The position numbers were made by a program, and so were the translations under genes. Source: Pelobates cultripes (Eukaryota; Chordata; Amphibia; Anura; Pelobatidae). From it: a DNA stretch of 64,000 bases. The DNA lies in NCBI GenBank assembly GCA_933207985.1, contig OW240913.1, positions 354,877,554-354,941,553 on the forward strand, in the 5' to 3' direction. The notes beneath the pieces were generated by a model. The model searched no databases. It was not told the DNA's origin and saw nothing but the letters and a program-made list of their open reading frames with translations. Positions 46,579-62,200 of the stretch are shown piece after piece; within the stretch, counting starts at the first letter, position 1, and each line of letters opens with the position of its first letter.

Positions 46579-47765
46579 GCACCACAGCTTATTGTGAATG
46601 GTTATGGTGCAAGTTTCTGAGCGCCATCCCTTTTTCAAATAGTTTTACAAGAAGGGGGCTCTTCCAACATCTAAAGCCCACCCTTTGCGTGCCACTGATT
46701 TTCTACAGAAGTTTCCATTCCATATTAATATTCCAAAGCCTTAGACAGCAATGAGAGACTACTAGTGCTGGGCTAAACCTGTCACTTCTCTCACATTTAC
46801 ATTTTATTTCATGAAATGTTGCATTTTCATTTATATTAAGGGTTTAACAAATCATCACCATAATCATGCAGTCTGTGACAAACATGGCAAATGTAGAGAA
46901 GAAATAGAAAAGTAGTGGAGATCAAGGTATTGCTGACATTTTTCCATCTAATTTCTGGCAAATTGTTGTCACAATAAAAAAAAAAAAAAAAATAGAAGAT
47001 ATTCCGGATTTCCTTTTTCCCCCCCATCTGTTGCTTTTTGGCACCCTAACCATTTTTTGGATATGCTTTTTTTTTTTTTTTTTTTTAACCAAAGCAAATG
47101 GCTTCTATATATTTCAGCCACCTTTTTCCAATGGAAATTTCAGCAAAAACTGGTGTAAAATAGAGACACCCGGCTGCAGGATAAATTGGTGTGGATTTAT
47201 ACATTAAATTTTTCATACAATACAAATAAATATTTTTCAAATATAGTTATAAGTAAACATAATATTAAAAAAATAAATTGTGAGAATGCAGTTTCCTTTG
47301 AAATCGGAGAGGCAAGCCAGAAGCAGGGTTTGGGTGCCAGGAGGCCTCAATCTTTGTCAAAACTCCTTAAAACAGTAGGACAGAAAATGATAAACTCCTT
47401 TACATCAGAGCTCCTAAATTAATGTTTCGTGGTTATGATCGTTACAGTGTCCCTCTAATACAAAAATACATAAATAAATGAAAAGGTATTGCAATTAGCA
47501 ATGGACTGCAACTTGCACAAGCCAAACTAAACTGACCTGGTACATAATTACATAAATCATCGTGTCAATACAGATTGCATTTGATTTAAAAATATTATGT
47601 ATCTCTTGTGCAAATCTCAAAATGGATCGTCTGTAACTAGTGAGAAAGAAAGTAACGGTTATTATCACAAAGGGAAAAGGGAAGTAAAGCTAGCTGCTGT
47701 CTGTACCAGTGTGAACTCGTTTGAAATGGACACAAGAGTACCAAATATCAATAACTGATACTTAC
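46579..47765. other. TASP1 intron, no feature seen
   Basis: AT-rich with long T and A runs. No repeat boundary recognised. Confidence 0.4.
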
Positions 47766-47845
47766 TTGTAGCCATGATGTCTTGAGGACAGGTTGGGATC
47801 CCATGGTCCACAGCCCATTTGAAAGCTCCATCGCCAACTAAAAAG
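47766..47845 (-). CDS. TASP1: TASP1 exon, alpha-subunit segment (human ~163-190)
   Basis: Acceptor TTATTTAAAG, then one base completing Cys, 26 codons FLVGDGAFKWAVDHG then IPTCPQDIMAT, one base, then donor GTAAGT. It matches human FLVGEGAYRWAVDHG and the following IPSCPPNIMTT with conservative changes. Phase 2 in and phase 1 out agree with the neighbouring exons at 51109 and 37948. It belongs to the alpha subunit of the asparaginase fold. Too short to appear as an open frame of its own; it was recognised from the peptide and the splice sites. Confidence 0.94.
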
Positions 47846-49163
47846 CTTTAAATAAAAAAAGAAAGTGTTAGAAAGATCATCTGCTTTATCAGGTCAGTTT
47901 ATATCCTTATTGATCTGTGACTCTTGAATCACAAGAGTCACCTACTTTCTAAAACGTTTACCAGACCACAAAGTGTATATTTTCAACATGAAAGAAAATT
48001 CCTATGTATTTGCATCATAAGACAATATCTGTATACAATGAACTGAAACACATGGCATTAGAATTCGGCTTATTAGATATGGGACAGAATGTCCATTTTT
48101 ACTGATGTAGCATGGATTTTACTTTAAACTCTGTCTTGCACTCTTGTATTCATCATATCACTTAGCTGTAGGTACTAAAATAGGGACAGTCCATTTTTTC
48201 TATATTGTATTTCTTCCAACAGCAATAGAAGTGCCCAAAAAAACAAAATTTAAAAAAAACCCTGCCATGCTTTCTGTGGCTGTCCCATCACAGACTTCCC
48301 AATGCAGCTGCTTAGAGCAATTGCTGACTCTTGAGTTTAGCCCCACTGAGCTAAACAAACAGGAAGTATTGGGTCTAACAGTGTTAATTTATAAAAGTAT
48401 CTATTGAAAACAACATTTTACAATAGGAAGAGGACACACACTTCACACAAAGAACTTCAGCTTACTTTAGGTGTGTGGAGTTTTCCTTTAAGTACTTTAA
48501 TATTTGCAAAGCATGACTTTTCACGTCCAAATTCAAACATCCTATTTTTTTTAAGAGAGAAACTTAAAAGCAAAATGTTGCCGTTGCTTTAATCAAGATA
48601 TACTATCTGTAAAACCTGCAAAGATTCAGGACATTGGAGCTGAATGACTCTGTTGACAGCAGAAGTCTATCATCTAGCTGGCAACGTAATCTTAGCTGGC
48701 ACTTCAGCTCTCCTGGCATCACAACCAAGCGATGAAATTCTAAGCCAGTACTGCCAGTGAATTTGGAAAGAACTGGGTCTCTTCGGACATAAAGCATGCT
48801 GATAAAAGAGAAATGGAACTAAAACAAAGCGGTCTGAATCTGAAATATAAATTAAACGAATATTTCAATGCTAGGTAGAATGGAATTAAAACAGAAAGTT
48901 CCTGCGTCTGGGTTAATTCGTGCTCAAACGGTGCCTTCAAAACATATTGTTGATAAAAGAACTTTGTTGAAAGTTGAAGAAAGGTGGACGATAAACAATG
49001 AGTTGTGAGTGAGGAAATGGACTTGAAAAAGCTATAGAGATTTTTTTCCCCCAACTCCATTAAAAATCCTGTATATATTAAAAAAACATATAACCTAAGA
49101 CATTAGAAAGTCTGTTTCTCAAGGTTTAGCATTGTTGAAGAAGTTATATGTAGTCCTACAATA

Positions 49164-51108
<1,945 letters not shown>

Positions 51109-51193
51109 CAAGGAGGGATCCTGCCAGCTGAGAGTTTCCCCTTCTGTCCTTCGCACAGTAACTTATTAGCAGCCAACACTGGGTTTTTTATTC
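51109..51193 (-). CDS. TASP1: TASP1 exon, alpha-subunit segment (human ~135-163)
   Basis: Acceptor GTTTTATAAAG and donor GTAATG bound 85 bp: two bases completing Gly, then 27 codons IKNPVLAANKLLCEGQKGK and LSAGRIPP, then two bases of Cys. Human has IKNPVSVANRLLCEGQKGK in the same place. Both phases fit the adjacent exons. It lies 888 bp downstream of the 52082-52202 exon, the shortest TASP1 intron in the window. Confidence 0.94.
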
Positions 51194-52081
51194 CTTTATA
51201 AAACAATAAAAGAACAACGTAACATAAATATATATTATGAAAACGAGCAAGATTTTTATTAAAATCTAAGAGGGCAACATTATATAAACAAACAAGGGAG
51301 AAGAGGCCTACTCTTCGGTTAGAATAAATAAGAAATGTTTGAGGGACACATTGCGCACTACATCCCACAATGGAACAGTAGTTCCTGCGCTTGGCACGCA
51401 CGCACTATAATAGCAATTTTTCCAATTCATACACCATTGCCAACAAAATACATGTATAAACTATACGGGTGTAAACTTAAGTTTTTAAAGTTCTCACTTT
51501 TTAACTTTTACATTTTCTTTCAATTAGATTAGCACTTGGCATAGCAGGGAAGCATGCAAGCACATAAACTCACTACAGAGAAGTATGCATACATGCCAAA
51601 GAAATAAAGTAGAGAATCTGAAAGCACACATTTTATTTATATATTTGCTAGCATTATGAACAAATAATCTGACAATCTCGGATCTGCTTATTTGGTAAGA
51701 TGCCCTAGGACGAGAAGCACATCTGATGTTTGACCTTCCCTTCTTTTTAGGTCTCCATGGATGTGTATTTTATCAATAAATGCTGGATTTTTCTACTATA
51801 CTTTCACTGGAGTTCATTGTTTTGTTTTGCAGTGCACTTGGACTCAGGAACCATTTGTTCTTTTTCTATACAATCTCTAAATTTCTACCATACGTGAATA
51901 ATAATAATATATATTTTTTTTAATCAATCATCCATACGCATACCACCAAGTACAAGCAAAGAGCTGGACATTATATGATCCCACCTTAGAAGACCTCACA
52001 GTGATTAGATATCTGGTTTTCTTGCCATATACACAAAACTAAAAACAGCATTCAGAAAGCTTGAAAACAAACAGATCATAC

Positions 52082-52202
52082 CACTCAGTGATCCCACTGC
52101 TCCAAAACTTAAAGATTTGCCATCCATTATGCTGGCGTCACATTCAATTTCGCCCAGAAGATTCAAGTTTGAGCCCATTCCTGCATTGGTGAAAGGAGAA
52201 TC
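52082..52202 (-). CDS. TASP1: TASP1 exon, alpha-subunit segment (human ~95-134)
   Basis: Acceptor TTCGTATCTAG and donor GTATGA bound 121 bp: 40 codons starting [17 protein letters not shown] and ending AVGSLS plus one base of Gly. The match to human taspase-1 is nearly exact. The Asn in SPFTNAG (human Asn100) is reported to sit in the active-site pocket. It enters in phase 0, so the preceding exon should end in a complete codon (human ...VELE). That exon, which would carry the HAGAGYHS region, was not found in the remaining 11.8 kb and must lie beyond the window. Confidence 0.95.
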
Positions 52203-55024
52203 CTAGATACGAAAAAGAGACAGCGAATTCAGAAATTCGGACAGTAAAAGCAGATTCTAAAAAGTTGTGGGTTTTTGTGTTCTTGAATTTTTTTACGAGA
52301 TCAATAATAATTACCCTATCTCTATACATTTAAAATATCAATACCAAACTAATTGCCATGATTCAGACATATCTACTTTCTTATTTATTTATATAAATAG
52401 TATAAGTGCATTCATTAGCCATTTATTGAGAGAGCCAAACCATGAATCATGAGGCCACAACTCATGTAGAACCAATCAAGAGGTTTAGCTTTTCTGGTCA
52501 AACTTTAGAATGGGGAAAAATTAGTGAAGACGAAAACGTTCACTTTGATTAGAATGTTGGGGGCAGACGAAGTCATCCTAAACTATCCGAATTAGCTGAA
52601 CGATTGGTGGAGTTGAGAATGGATACAGTAATGAAATACACATCCCACCAGTTTATGGGGAAACCCACCATGTTAGAAGAGCAATGTACAAATCATAACC
52701 ACTACATATAATTGTAGAGTTACTGTGCTAGTTGTCTGCAAGTTCCATCCCCTCGTTCAAAACCATTTGAGCAGTTTGACCAATCCCATAGGTCTCTAAG
52801 ATACCCAAGACCCACCCACTGCTAAATTTTGGTATTAGCAATATCAATTGTGTCCATATTTAAACAACATTGTGTGTGTCATCTGATGTGCTCAGACTAT
52901 CAATTGTCATCATCTAACTGGTGGAAGAAGTTGCATTTCTGCATTCACAATCTAGGAAGCAAATGCCACTGGGCCAACCAGTTTTGGTCAAACCTCTCAA
53001 AAACAGTTTGACCAAAAACCAAAGAATGTTGCACACAGCCTACTAGCATTTCACACGCAACAGCATCATGTAGTAAATAAGGTCTCTTTATGAGAAATCA
53101 AAGAAGAATGACAACTTCTTCAAGATGACACAAAAAGGCCACAAATACTCAACAGACCATACTTTACAATAGAGGTGCACAGATTTGCAAATGATCACAC
53201 ACAGGCATTACGTTTCAGACAATCCTGCTTAATGATGCCCAGTTATTTTCATTTGCTCATTTGTCAAGATGGGTACTCTGGGATAGTTGTGGAAACATTT
53301 CATCTTGAGATATGCAGGTGATGCACATGAGTAATTTATATCTAGACAGATAAGTACACCTACATTTATGCTTATACATTTTAATATATCAGATTAAATT
53401 GAAATGAAAGCTACAGTAAATTTTTGTAGATTTTTTGGGGGAAACAAATGTTATATTTTAAAACCTAAGCTTGCTATTTGGACTGTATTGCATGAAGAAA
53501 AAAAATGTCTCCCGTTGTTGCTGGTTTGTACAGAAAGAGAGAAGCAAGTTGTAATTTCAAATGACAGACACAAGATGTGGTTCTCGAGCACTAATCCCTC
53601 TATATTTGACAGAGACAAGGTGCGGAGTGACAGCGTATTTTTCATGCCAGCGAACATTTTTTTCATATTTTAACGCGTGTAGTAGAGAAAAAGACATTGT
53701 TAATTTCCCATGTAATATCTCTTAATAGTATATTAAAAAAAAAAGGAGGAGGCACTGCTCACAGAGTAAGGGATTACTCAAATTGTCACTAAGTTCTAAT
53801 AGTGGACCAATCAGCATTCAATGGTGATTGTTCCACTTTTGTACTCGACACTTAATTAGTCCCCAAAAGATGTCTGTCATGTGATCTGAATCCAAGTTTG
53901 ACATCATCACAACAGTTTGTGATAACATTTAATATATAGACCTTCTAAAACCAAAAGGTCTTAAGGAACACTCAAATTACTCTGTATGAACCTGTGCGTC
54001 TAGTAAAACCTGACCCAGAGGCTCCACGGTAGGGGGTAACCCTTAAGCTATCAAAAGACAGAATACATCTTATTAAACCACAGTGGCCCGAGGGTCATTG
54101 AGGTCTAGGCTATATAAAAGGAGGGAATTTATATACTTAATGTGCCAGTAACAAAACAAAATAAAAATGGTCTTTATTACACATGGACCAATCAATAATG
54201 GTGCTTATGAGAATACATAACAGCAATACAAGGTGTAGGCAACCCATAGATAGTATAGGCTGAACAGGGGATTAGCAGGGATGTAAGGAAAATAGAAAAA
54301 GGAGCATATTCACTAAACCGCTCAGTCCCTAGGTAAACCCTAGGTATCCCAGAAAAACAGAAAGGTTAATATATGTGGTAACAGCTTGTTGATCCAAAGA
54401 GGTGTGCATCACCTCTATTGTCATCTTGGAGTCAGGAAGCATTTTTGTAATCAGGACATGAAATAAGGAAATGGAAAGATTGGATAGAGGTTGGAGAATT
54501 AATTATAGCCCCTTTTGAGTTCTGTTATTTGTATTCAGCTGAATATTTGGCATTTGGATAAAAAGTTAAAACAAAATATAAAATGTCTGCAAATGTAGTG
54601 CAGTATAAGGCCTTCTCCAGCACTTCCCAAAACTGCAAAGATTAAGGAGCTGTACGAACAATTTTGTAGCATCCACATTCTTACGTGAATAAAAGGGATT
54701 ACTCTTTCAAATGCTGCTTTGCAGATAAAAGACTGGGATTCTTTGCTACATTCATTTGAAAAAGAAAGCCTTGATGGTAATATCACATTTACTGCTGGAA
54801 TACGATCAATAGGGGTATTGAATATACATTACTTCCTTGACTTAAAAAGACGTAAAATACCAAAAACGTGTTTTAGTCATCAATAATATAATTTACAGAT
54901 AGAAGGGGGGCACAGTACATCCTTTGTGAAGGAATCGTTTTCTGCTTTTTATTCAAAGTAAAAGAATAGCAAAATATCTGATCTGCAAAAATCTCCTGCA
55001 ACGGTAATTTTTAAACCAGGACAT
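52203..55024. other. TASP1 upstream intron, no exon found
   Basis: Searched on the minus strand for the exon encoding the HAGAGYHS region and found none. No repeat with clean ends. Confidence 0.4.
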
Positions 55025-55028
55025 TTAA

Positions 55029-55549
55029 AGGTGAAAAATAAAATTATATTGAAGAAATCCACGTCTTTATCCTGCGACTGAGGGTCTCCATCTTGGCTCC
55101 CTGTCAGTTATTGTTATTAACTCTGTCCTCTGCACCTTGCAGCTCGCATAGAGAGAGCATACAGAAAGGAGGAGAAATGAAACAATCTTTGTATTACTCA
55201 TTTGCAAAGCGTGCCCTGGATTTGCCTAGTCTGAATTGGAATGTATTTTAATTTGCAGAACCAATCTCCCTGCCCTTCCGTTTTCTAGAATTCTCTAAAA
55301 CGGCTCTTGCAGAATCTCACAGACTCAGCCAATCAGTGGCGCCACTGCATGAATCTGAAAGAGTCTTCCGCTTCATAGATATTTAGAAAACGGAAGAGCA
55401 GACAGGCATTGAGATTCAGCATTGGAATTTAATTTAACTTTTAGGTTAAATTCAAGAATGGTTTAACCCCTTATGGTAAGCCAATGCCAGGTACCTCATT
55501 GCTCCATAACAACTTCATTTTAAGTTGTTATGGTGCTAGGGGTGTTCCT
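55029..55549. mobile_element. TTAA MITE, family E, 521 bp
   Basis: Flanked by TTAA (55025-55028, 55550-55553). Right end hairpin CATAACAACTTCATTTTAAG then TTGTTATGG. The middle holds GTTTTCTAGAATTCTCTAAA and a GGAAGAGCAGACAGGC segment shared in style with other anuran foldbacks. Only the outer few bases are inverted. Confidence 0.5.
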
Positions 55550-56745
55550 TTAACATTGGTTCAACCAAACTAAAATATTCTCCTAGTGGCACATGATCAG
55601 TCTTGCTTACTTTCCTTGCAAATACTTTTTTTTTTTACAACCCTTCACTAAATTTTAGTTTTTAATTAAATAAAGCACAGTTAAAAAAAATGCAGTCAAT
55701 CGAAAGGGTCACTGTAGACACCAGAAGACTTCATCTAAATGTAAATCATTGCAATTTTGGAGACATGGCAATATTTTCCGTTATTAAAACACACCTCTAG
55801 TGGTTGTTACACAGACAGCCACTAGATGGTGCTTCCTAAGTTCAACATCTTCATGCATTGCATGAGCACACGGAACGTCCTCTGATGCTTCTCTATAAGA
55901 AGCATTTAATTCAATTGTCTGTTCTCAAGCTCCCTGTTTTAGTTTGCTTGCTGTGCCTATGGTGAAAGGGTTATCCAGATGTGGACCCCTTACTCACTGA
56001 GCATAAAGGAGTATCAGCTACACCTCACTGACAATGCCCAACAAGGCTGAAACAATTGTTGGGATGGTATATCATTATATAAAGACGGTGCTGGGCTACA
56101 TTTCAGATCTGGACCTCCCATTTGGGTGAGATCAGTCTGATATGCAAATGGTTTAGGCACAAGAAAATGTTCACCAGCTTGAAAATGGAGCGGTGAGCCA
56201 CTGAAGGGCAAGCTAATTGAGCTGCGGTCCATTCTCAGTATTCTCCTGTGCACTGTTTTAGTTTATTTGCCTTTTAATAGTTTACTAAACTATTTGATTT
56301 TTATAAACTAAAAAAAGAGGTAATGACACATGCTGGATAATTGAATATATGAAAAAATTCAGTAAAATGGTTTATTAATTTATTTTTTTAAATTATGTTT
56401 CTCATTGTGGAGAACCGACGAGAGTAGCAAATTTTAGAAAAATATTTATATTATTTATATGAGTGCCTACACTCAACTGTCTTGTGATAGCTGGGTGCTG
56501 GTGTCAGGTTCGACCTCTCAAATTGCCCCAAACATAATATATAAAAGATACTGTGACACGGCACTACCCAATTGCCAAATAAGTTCACTAGTTTTATTGC
56601 TAGAGGATCTCATTATCATCCAAAAACAAAGGTTACAAAAGATATTAAAGGGGGCGGAGCTTGCCGCGCTATCGCATGGACGTGTTCTGAGTGAGCTCCG
56701 TCCGAGCCGATCGGGAATCCGCTAACATCGGGCACAAACAACACG

Positions 56746-57845
56746 ATGGGCCACCCAAAAAGAGCCTCCACTGCCCAGCACACCACCTCTAAGCAGCCGG
56801 CAACCAAATCCGGGGCGCTCACGAAATTTTTCCGCGATAATGCGGATCACCAAGCCGGCGCGCTAGGCCCCAATATGGCGCCGGAATCCCCGCACGACGG
56901 CTCAGCCCCTTCGAGCCCGGAGGGCTCAGATGCCTCACAATACCAACCAGATAGTGGCCTGAAAGAAGTGCTGCGCAACCTGCCATCCAAGGCAGACATC
57001 GCCGCCATGCTAGACAGGCTGGAGGTATCGTTCCAGACCAAACTGGAATCCCTGGGATCTGATATCCGCCAAGTGAAAGAGAAGGTAAACACCCTGGAAG
57101 ACGATAGAGACTTACTGACCTCACAAATGCAACACATGCAGGATACAATCCAATCACACACAATGCATTTATCTGCCATGCACAGAATAATAGATGACAT
57201 TGACAACCGAGGACGCAGAAACAACCTGAGAATCAAAGGGCTGCCCGAACAAGACCAAGAAGACCTCCATGCCACGTTAGCCGACATGTTTAACCGCATC
57301 CTGGGTCAAACGGAGGACACACCGATCCTGAGGACAGGGCGCACAGGGCCTTAAAGCCTCGCGGTACCCAGAGAGACCAACCGCGTGATGTGGTATGCAG
57401 GGTACACTATTTCTCCACAAAAGAAGAAATACTTAGAGCCCTGAGACAAACCTCACAACCGCTACTATATCGGAACGACCCCATCCAAATCTTCCCTGAC
57501 CTCTCCTGGCACACACTTCAAGCACGCCGCACACTGCGCCCTCTCACAGAAGCGCTAAGAGCCAGGAATATTCGATACAGATGGGGGTTCCCCCTCGCTC
57601 TCATTGCCACACACAATGGCAAAACGCACTCACTGGCATCAGCACAAGACATTCGGATATTCACAAGAGCTCTAGACCTTCCAGACATCCAAATCCCCGA
57701 CTGGTACGGTGTCATGCCGACAGCTCCATCAGCCCCACTGCAACAGAGACAAAGGTGGCAAACCCCGGGAAGGAAGAGGAGGAATGACCGACCAGATAAT
57801 TCGCCAAGCTCCAGCCCACCTACATGCACACAAAATCGCCACTAA
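56746..57845 (+). pseudogene. LINE ORF1 RNA-binding protein, frameshifted
   Basis: The first frame (56746-57354, 202 codons) has a Ser/Pro-rich head, a coiled coil (about residues 70-145: VEVSFQTK-like heptads, VKEKVNTLEDDRD) and IDNRGRRNNLRIKGLPEQ, the conserved core motif of L1/Tx1 ORF1. Near 57325 a one-base shift moves the reading frame. The C-terminal domain (FSTKEEILRALRQTS, then RWGFPLALIATHNGKTHSL) continues in the next frame to 57845. In the family the protein forms trimers that bind LINE RNA and act as a nucleic acid chaperone. This copy would make a truncated product lacking its C-terminal domain. Confidence 0.85.
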
Positions 57846-59290
57846 AGTCCTTCAGCTCGCCCAGATTGTGGACCGCCATCACTGAACCGACTTCATGCTA
57901 TTCCTCATCACTACCCTTCTAAATGAACTTTCTACACGCGAAGACCATCTCTGACACGTCTTCTCCGGCCTCGACACTCCCAGCAGTGCCCTCTCCCATT
58001 GGCACATCCCATGCGGACCCTGTGACGGGACTGATTGACTACCCTCCCGGTTTACTCATCTGACACCGGTCCGCCACCCACACGGACCCTACGAGTGCTC
58101 ATGTGCTCCGCCACCACGACCAGGGACACGTAAGATGCTATGCAACCCACTCCAATCCTATCCCCTCCGTCTACCCTTACTCCCACTATGCTCCATATTA
58201 TGTACCCTACAAAATTTTAACGTTCTAATGTATTAATGAAATATCTTTGCATGCAACATTATGATGTAAGCCTTTCGGCCCCAGGGTCCCTTTTTAACCG
58301 CTTCCAGCGAGGCAACTGCTATAGGGGCACCATCTCCCCTACTACCTTAATACAGCGTTGAACGTTTACAATCGAATACGATGTATCCCACATGGACCCT
58401 GTATAACTCATTGTACTTAGTGATGCAATTTCTGTTTTTTAATAACGTATCTTTTATTGTCACTGATGGGAGCCTTCCCACGCGCCTCACACCAGTTGTC
58501 CTCACCTGCGGATCTATGCCCAGGACAGACCGAGGCGTGGGGGAAGGCTCGGCGGACTGGCTCCAAAACTGTAATAGACTGTTCTCTTCTTTGTTATTTG
58601 TTTACTGTTCCTTTTGTTCCTATCTCGTCACACTGGAAGGGGCCCAAGAGCGTAGCTAAACACCCGTCCTGGCCAACCAAGACAGGCTACTCATATCGCC
58701 AGAAGGTCACCCCTCAGGCCCCACACAATCCCTAACACCCTCCCTCCCACCTATAAGCACTCTACAACATCATAACTCCCAGAGAGGGATGCCAACCCCG
58801 AACCCCACCAACCGAAGTCGCACCTCACCACTCCAAGCAATGACTAAGGGTCCACGATCCCCAGCCCATCTACGACTTTCTTCCATACCACAGAGGATTC
58901 CCCACCCCCGACCGCTCGGACGAATCTCTCATCTCACACGCAGAGATCCCATCTGCCCCCCCCCCTCCACAAACTACACTCTTCACACAGGCATACACCC
59001 CCCCCCCCTTACCCGAGACGTCGGGTACTTTCTCAACAACTGAGTAATCAATACTGGAAAACCACCCCAGTAGAGAGGCAACTACAACAATCCCCGGCTA
59101 TCACCTGTAAATACCCGAGGACCGTTGCCATCGCTACCAGTTGTCCTGGAAACACATAACTCTATAAGGACTCGCTAAACAGGTGTTTCCTTATTTGTAA
59201 ATAGTTAGTATTTTACTGTTTAACCCCCCCCCCTCCCCCAAGGTCCGAGTTCAAAGACCTTCCACCCCCCCCCCCCTCCCTCCCAAAGAC
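57846..59290 (+). other. Inter-ORF spacer of the LINE
   Basis: About 1.4 kb between ORF1 and ORF2, unusually long for an L1-type element. It is pyrimidine-rich and ends in C9-C10 runs just before the ORF2 ATG. Short frames here have no recognisable domain. Confidence 0.6.
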
Positions 59291-62200
59291 ATGGCCACTC
59301 TACGAGTAATCTCTCTCAACGCAAGAGGCCTCAATCTCCCCGAAAAGCGCTCACAAGTGCTATCAGAACTCCAGGCTCAGCACGCAGACATAGCATTCCT
59401 TCAGGAAACTCACTTCAAAGAAGGTGTAGCACCCACGCTCCATAACAAGCGCTACCCCACAGGCTATTTTAGCAATTACTCAGACTCCAAAGCGAGAGGA
59501 GTGGCCATATTAATAGCCGCCAACACTCCGTTTATATATAAAACCCACAAAACCACGGCCTCTGGGCGGTTACTTATGCTCAAAGGACAAATCGGCAGCA
59601 CCACGATCACACTAGTCAACCTATATCTCCCCAACAGAAGACAGGGCAAATCACTTAGCAAATATCTTCACATGGTGGAGAGATTCACAGAGGGTATTCT
59701 TCTCCTTGGAGGCGACTTTAATATTTCCCTCGACACAACATTGGACACCACATCCGCGGCCTCTTCCTACCACTCCACTGCCAGGAGAAGAATCACCTCG
59801 CTTTTAGATGACACACGCCTCTTCGACATCTGGCGCACCACACACCCCACGGCCAGAGACTATTCATTCTACTCACACGCAACTAAAACATACTCACGCA
59901 TCGACATGCTATTCACACAACACCGGTTTCTCCACTTAGTGCAATCATGTGACTATGGTCCCATCACATGGTCAGACCACGCACCCCTGTCTCTTGCCAT
60001 TCGCATCCCTAACCTGCCGCCAAAATCCTTTCATTGGAAACTGAACGACCTACTGCTAAACAATAATGAAGTCACTGATAAAGCCCGTACCACTATCTCG
60101 CAATACTTCCAAGAAAACGCTCACCCCTCCACGTCACCCACCATCCTATGGGAGGCACATAAATGTGTCCTCAGGGGCCACCTCATAGCGATGGCCTCCA
60201 AACTCAAAAGACAACGTACCGAGAAAGCCTCCCTACTACTAACTGAAATTAGAACCCTGGAAAACTCCCACAAACGTAATAACGCATTAGACACATACAA
60301 ACTACTCGTTGAGAAAAGGTCAGAACTCCAACAAATTACCAACGCCAAATTCAAACAGCAGACGCTTTTTACTAAACACTCATACTACTCCCAAGGCGGT
60401 AAATGCGGACGCCTTCTAGCCAACGCACTCCGCGACACGAAACAATCCACCTTCATATCCAAAATCAAAACACCATCAGGAGACACGTCCCATAAACTCC
60501 CGGATATACTCAAAGCCTTCCAAGAGTTCTATGCCGACCTCTATAACATACGTAAAACCCCACCATCTAGACTCGAACTGGAGCAATACCTTGCTCCCCG
60601 AATCAAGCAGACAGTACCCAACAACCTCCTACAACACCTAGAGGAACCAATACACATAGATGAATTCCTTCAAATTGTACGCACCTCTCCCCTAGGGAAA
60701 AGCCCTGGCCCAGATGGCTTCACTACCAAATACTATAAGACGTTTTCAGACCTGCTCGCCACTCCCTTCGTGACAGCATATAATTCCCTGATCACCTCCC
60801 CTTCCCTACCAGACTCCACACTTGAGGCACACATTACACTCATCCCAAAACCCGGGAAAGACATTTCCCTCTGCGGAAGCTACCGCCCAATTTCCCTCAT
60901 TAACAACGACCTCAAACTCTTTGCCAAGATTCTCGCCAACCGTCTCCGCCCCCTCCTACAGGGGCTAGTCCACCCTGACCAGGCCGGCTTTGTGCCCGCA
61001 CGGGAAGCCAAAAACAATACCACTAAGCTGCTCAACTTAATACATCTAGCCCACAGATCGAACACACAGAGCCTACTATTAGCGATCGACGCTGAAAAAG
61101 CGTTCGACAGGGTGGACTGGTCCCTCATGTTCGCCACAATGGAGGCAATTGGCTTCGGCCCCCACTGGCTACAATGGCTACGCTCTATATACTCTAGGCC
61201 GCGTGCACGCATTAGAGTAAATGGCCATCTATCCGACCCATTCCCAATCACCAATGGCACGAGACAGGGGTGCCCGCTGTCACCACTCCTTTTTGTACTC
61301 ATCATGGAACCCTTCCTTCAAGGGATTAGAGACAATCCGGCCATTCACGGTTTTAAGGTGCAAAATCATGAATACAAGATAGCAGCCTTTGCTGATGACC
61401 TGCTGTTCACGGTTACACAACCGCTGACTTCTATGCCACAAATCCTACAGGAAATCACCTCCTACCATAGGGTCTCCAACTTCAAAGTCAATTATACGAA
61501 AAGCGAAATCCTCCCCCTAGTCCTCGCCAACTCCACCAAATCCACCCTTGGAAACTCCCTCCCGTTCCTCTGGGCGCCCAGGGATGTCAAATACCTGGGA
61601 GTACACCTACCAACCCATCTCACAGATTTATATGACCTAAACTTCCCACCACTGCTACAGACTATTTCTCGGGACCTGACCAAGTGGCACAAACCACACT
61701 TCGGGTGGCTTTGCCGCATTAATATTATCAAAATGAATGTCCTCCCCAAACTTTTATATCTTCTCCAAACCCTCCCCATTACACTACCGACATCCTTTTT
61801 CAACGACATTAAGAAGACCTTCACCCGCTTTATATGGTCGCATTCTCCCCCTAGGCTCACATACAACACTCTTACAAGCCACAAACTCCACGGGGGCCTA
61901 GGCCTCCCAGACGTAGAACTATACTACAAGGCTACTATGTTACACAGAGTATACGAATGGACCATCCCCAACAACCCCAAACATTGGGTGCTCCTTGAAA
62001 AATCTGCCTTTCAATATCCCCTCCTCACTATCCCGTGGCAACGAACAGGGACAATCTCCCTCTTGCAAGCTCACACAAAACACCCCACAATCATACCCAC
62101 CCTTAAAGTGTGGTCACAAATAAGAAATAAACTAGGCATATCCCCCCACCCATCTCCCCTCTATCCACTGACTTACAACCCGGACTTCACGCCGGGTCTC

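Noticed and set aside
56819..57299. Minus-strand frames over LINE ORF1
   Set aside because: Antisense shadows of the ORF1 coding sequence.
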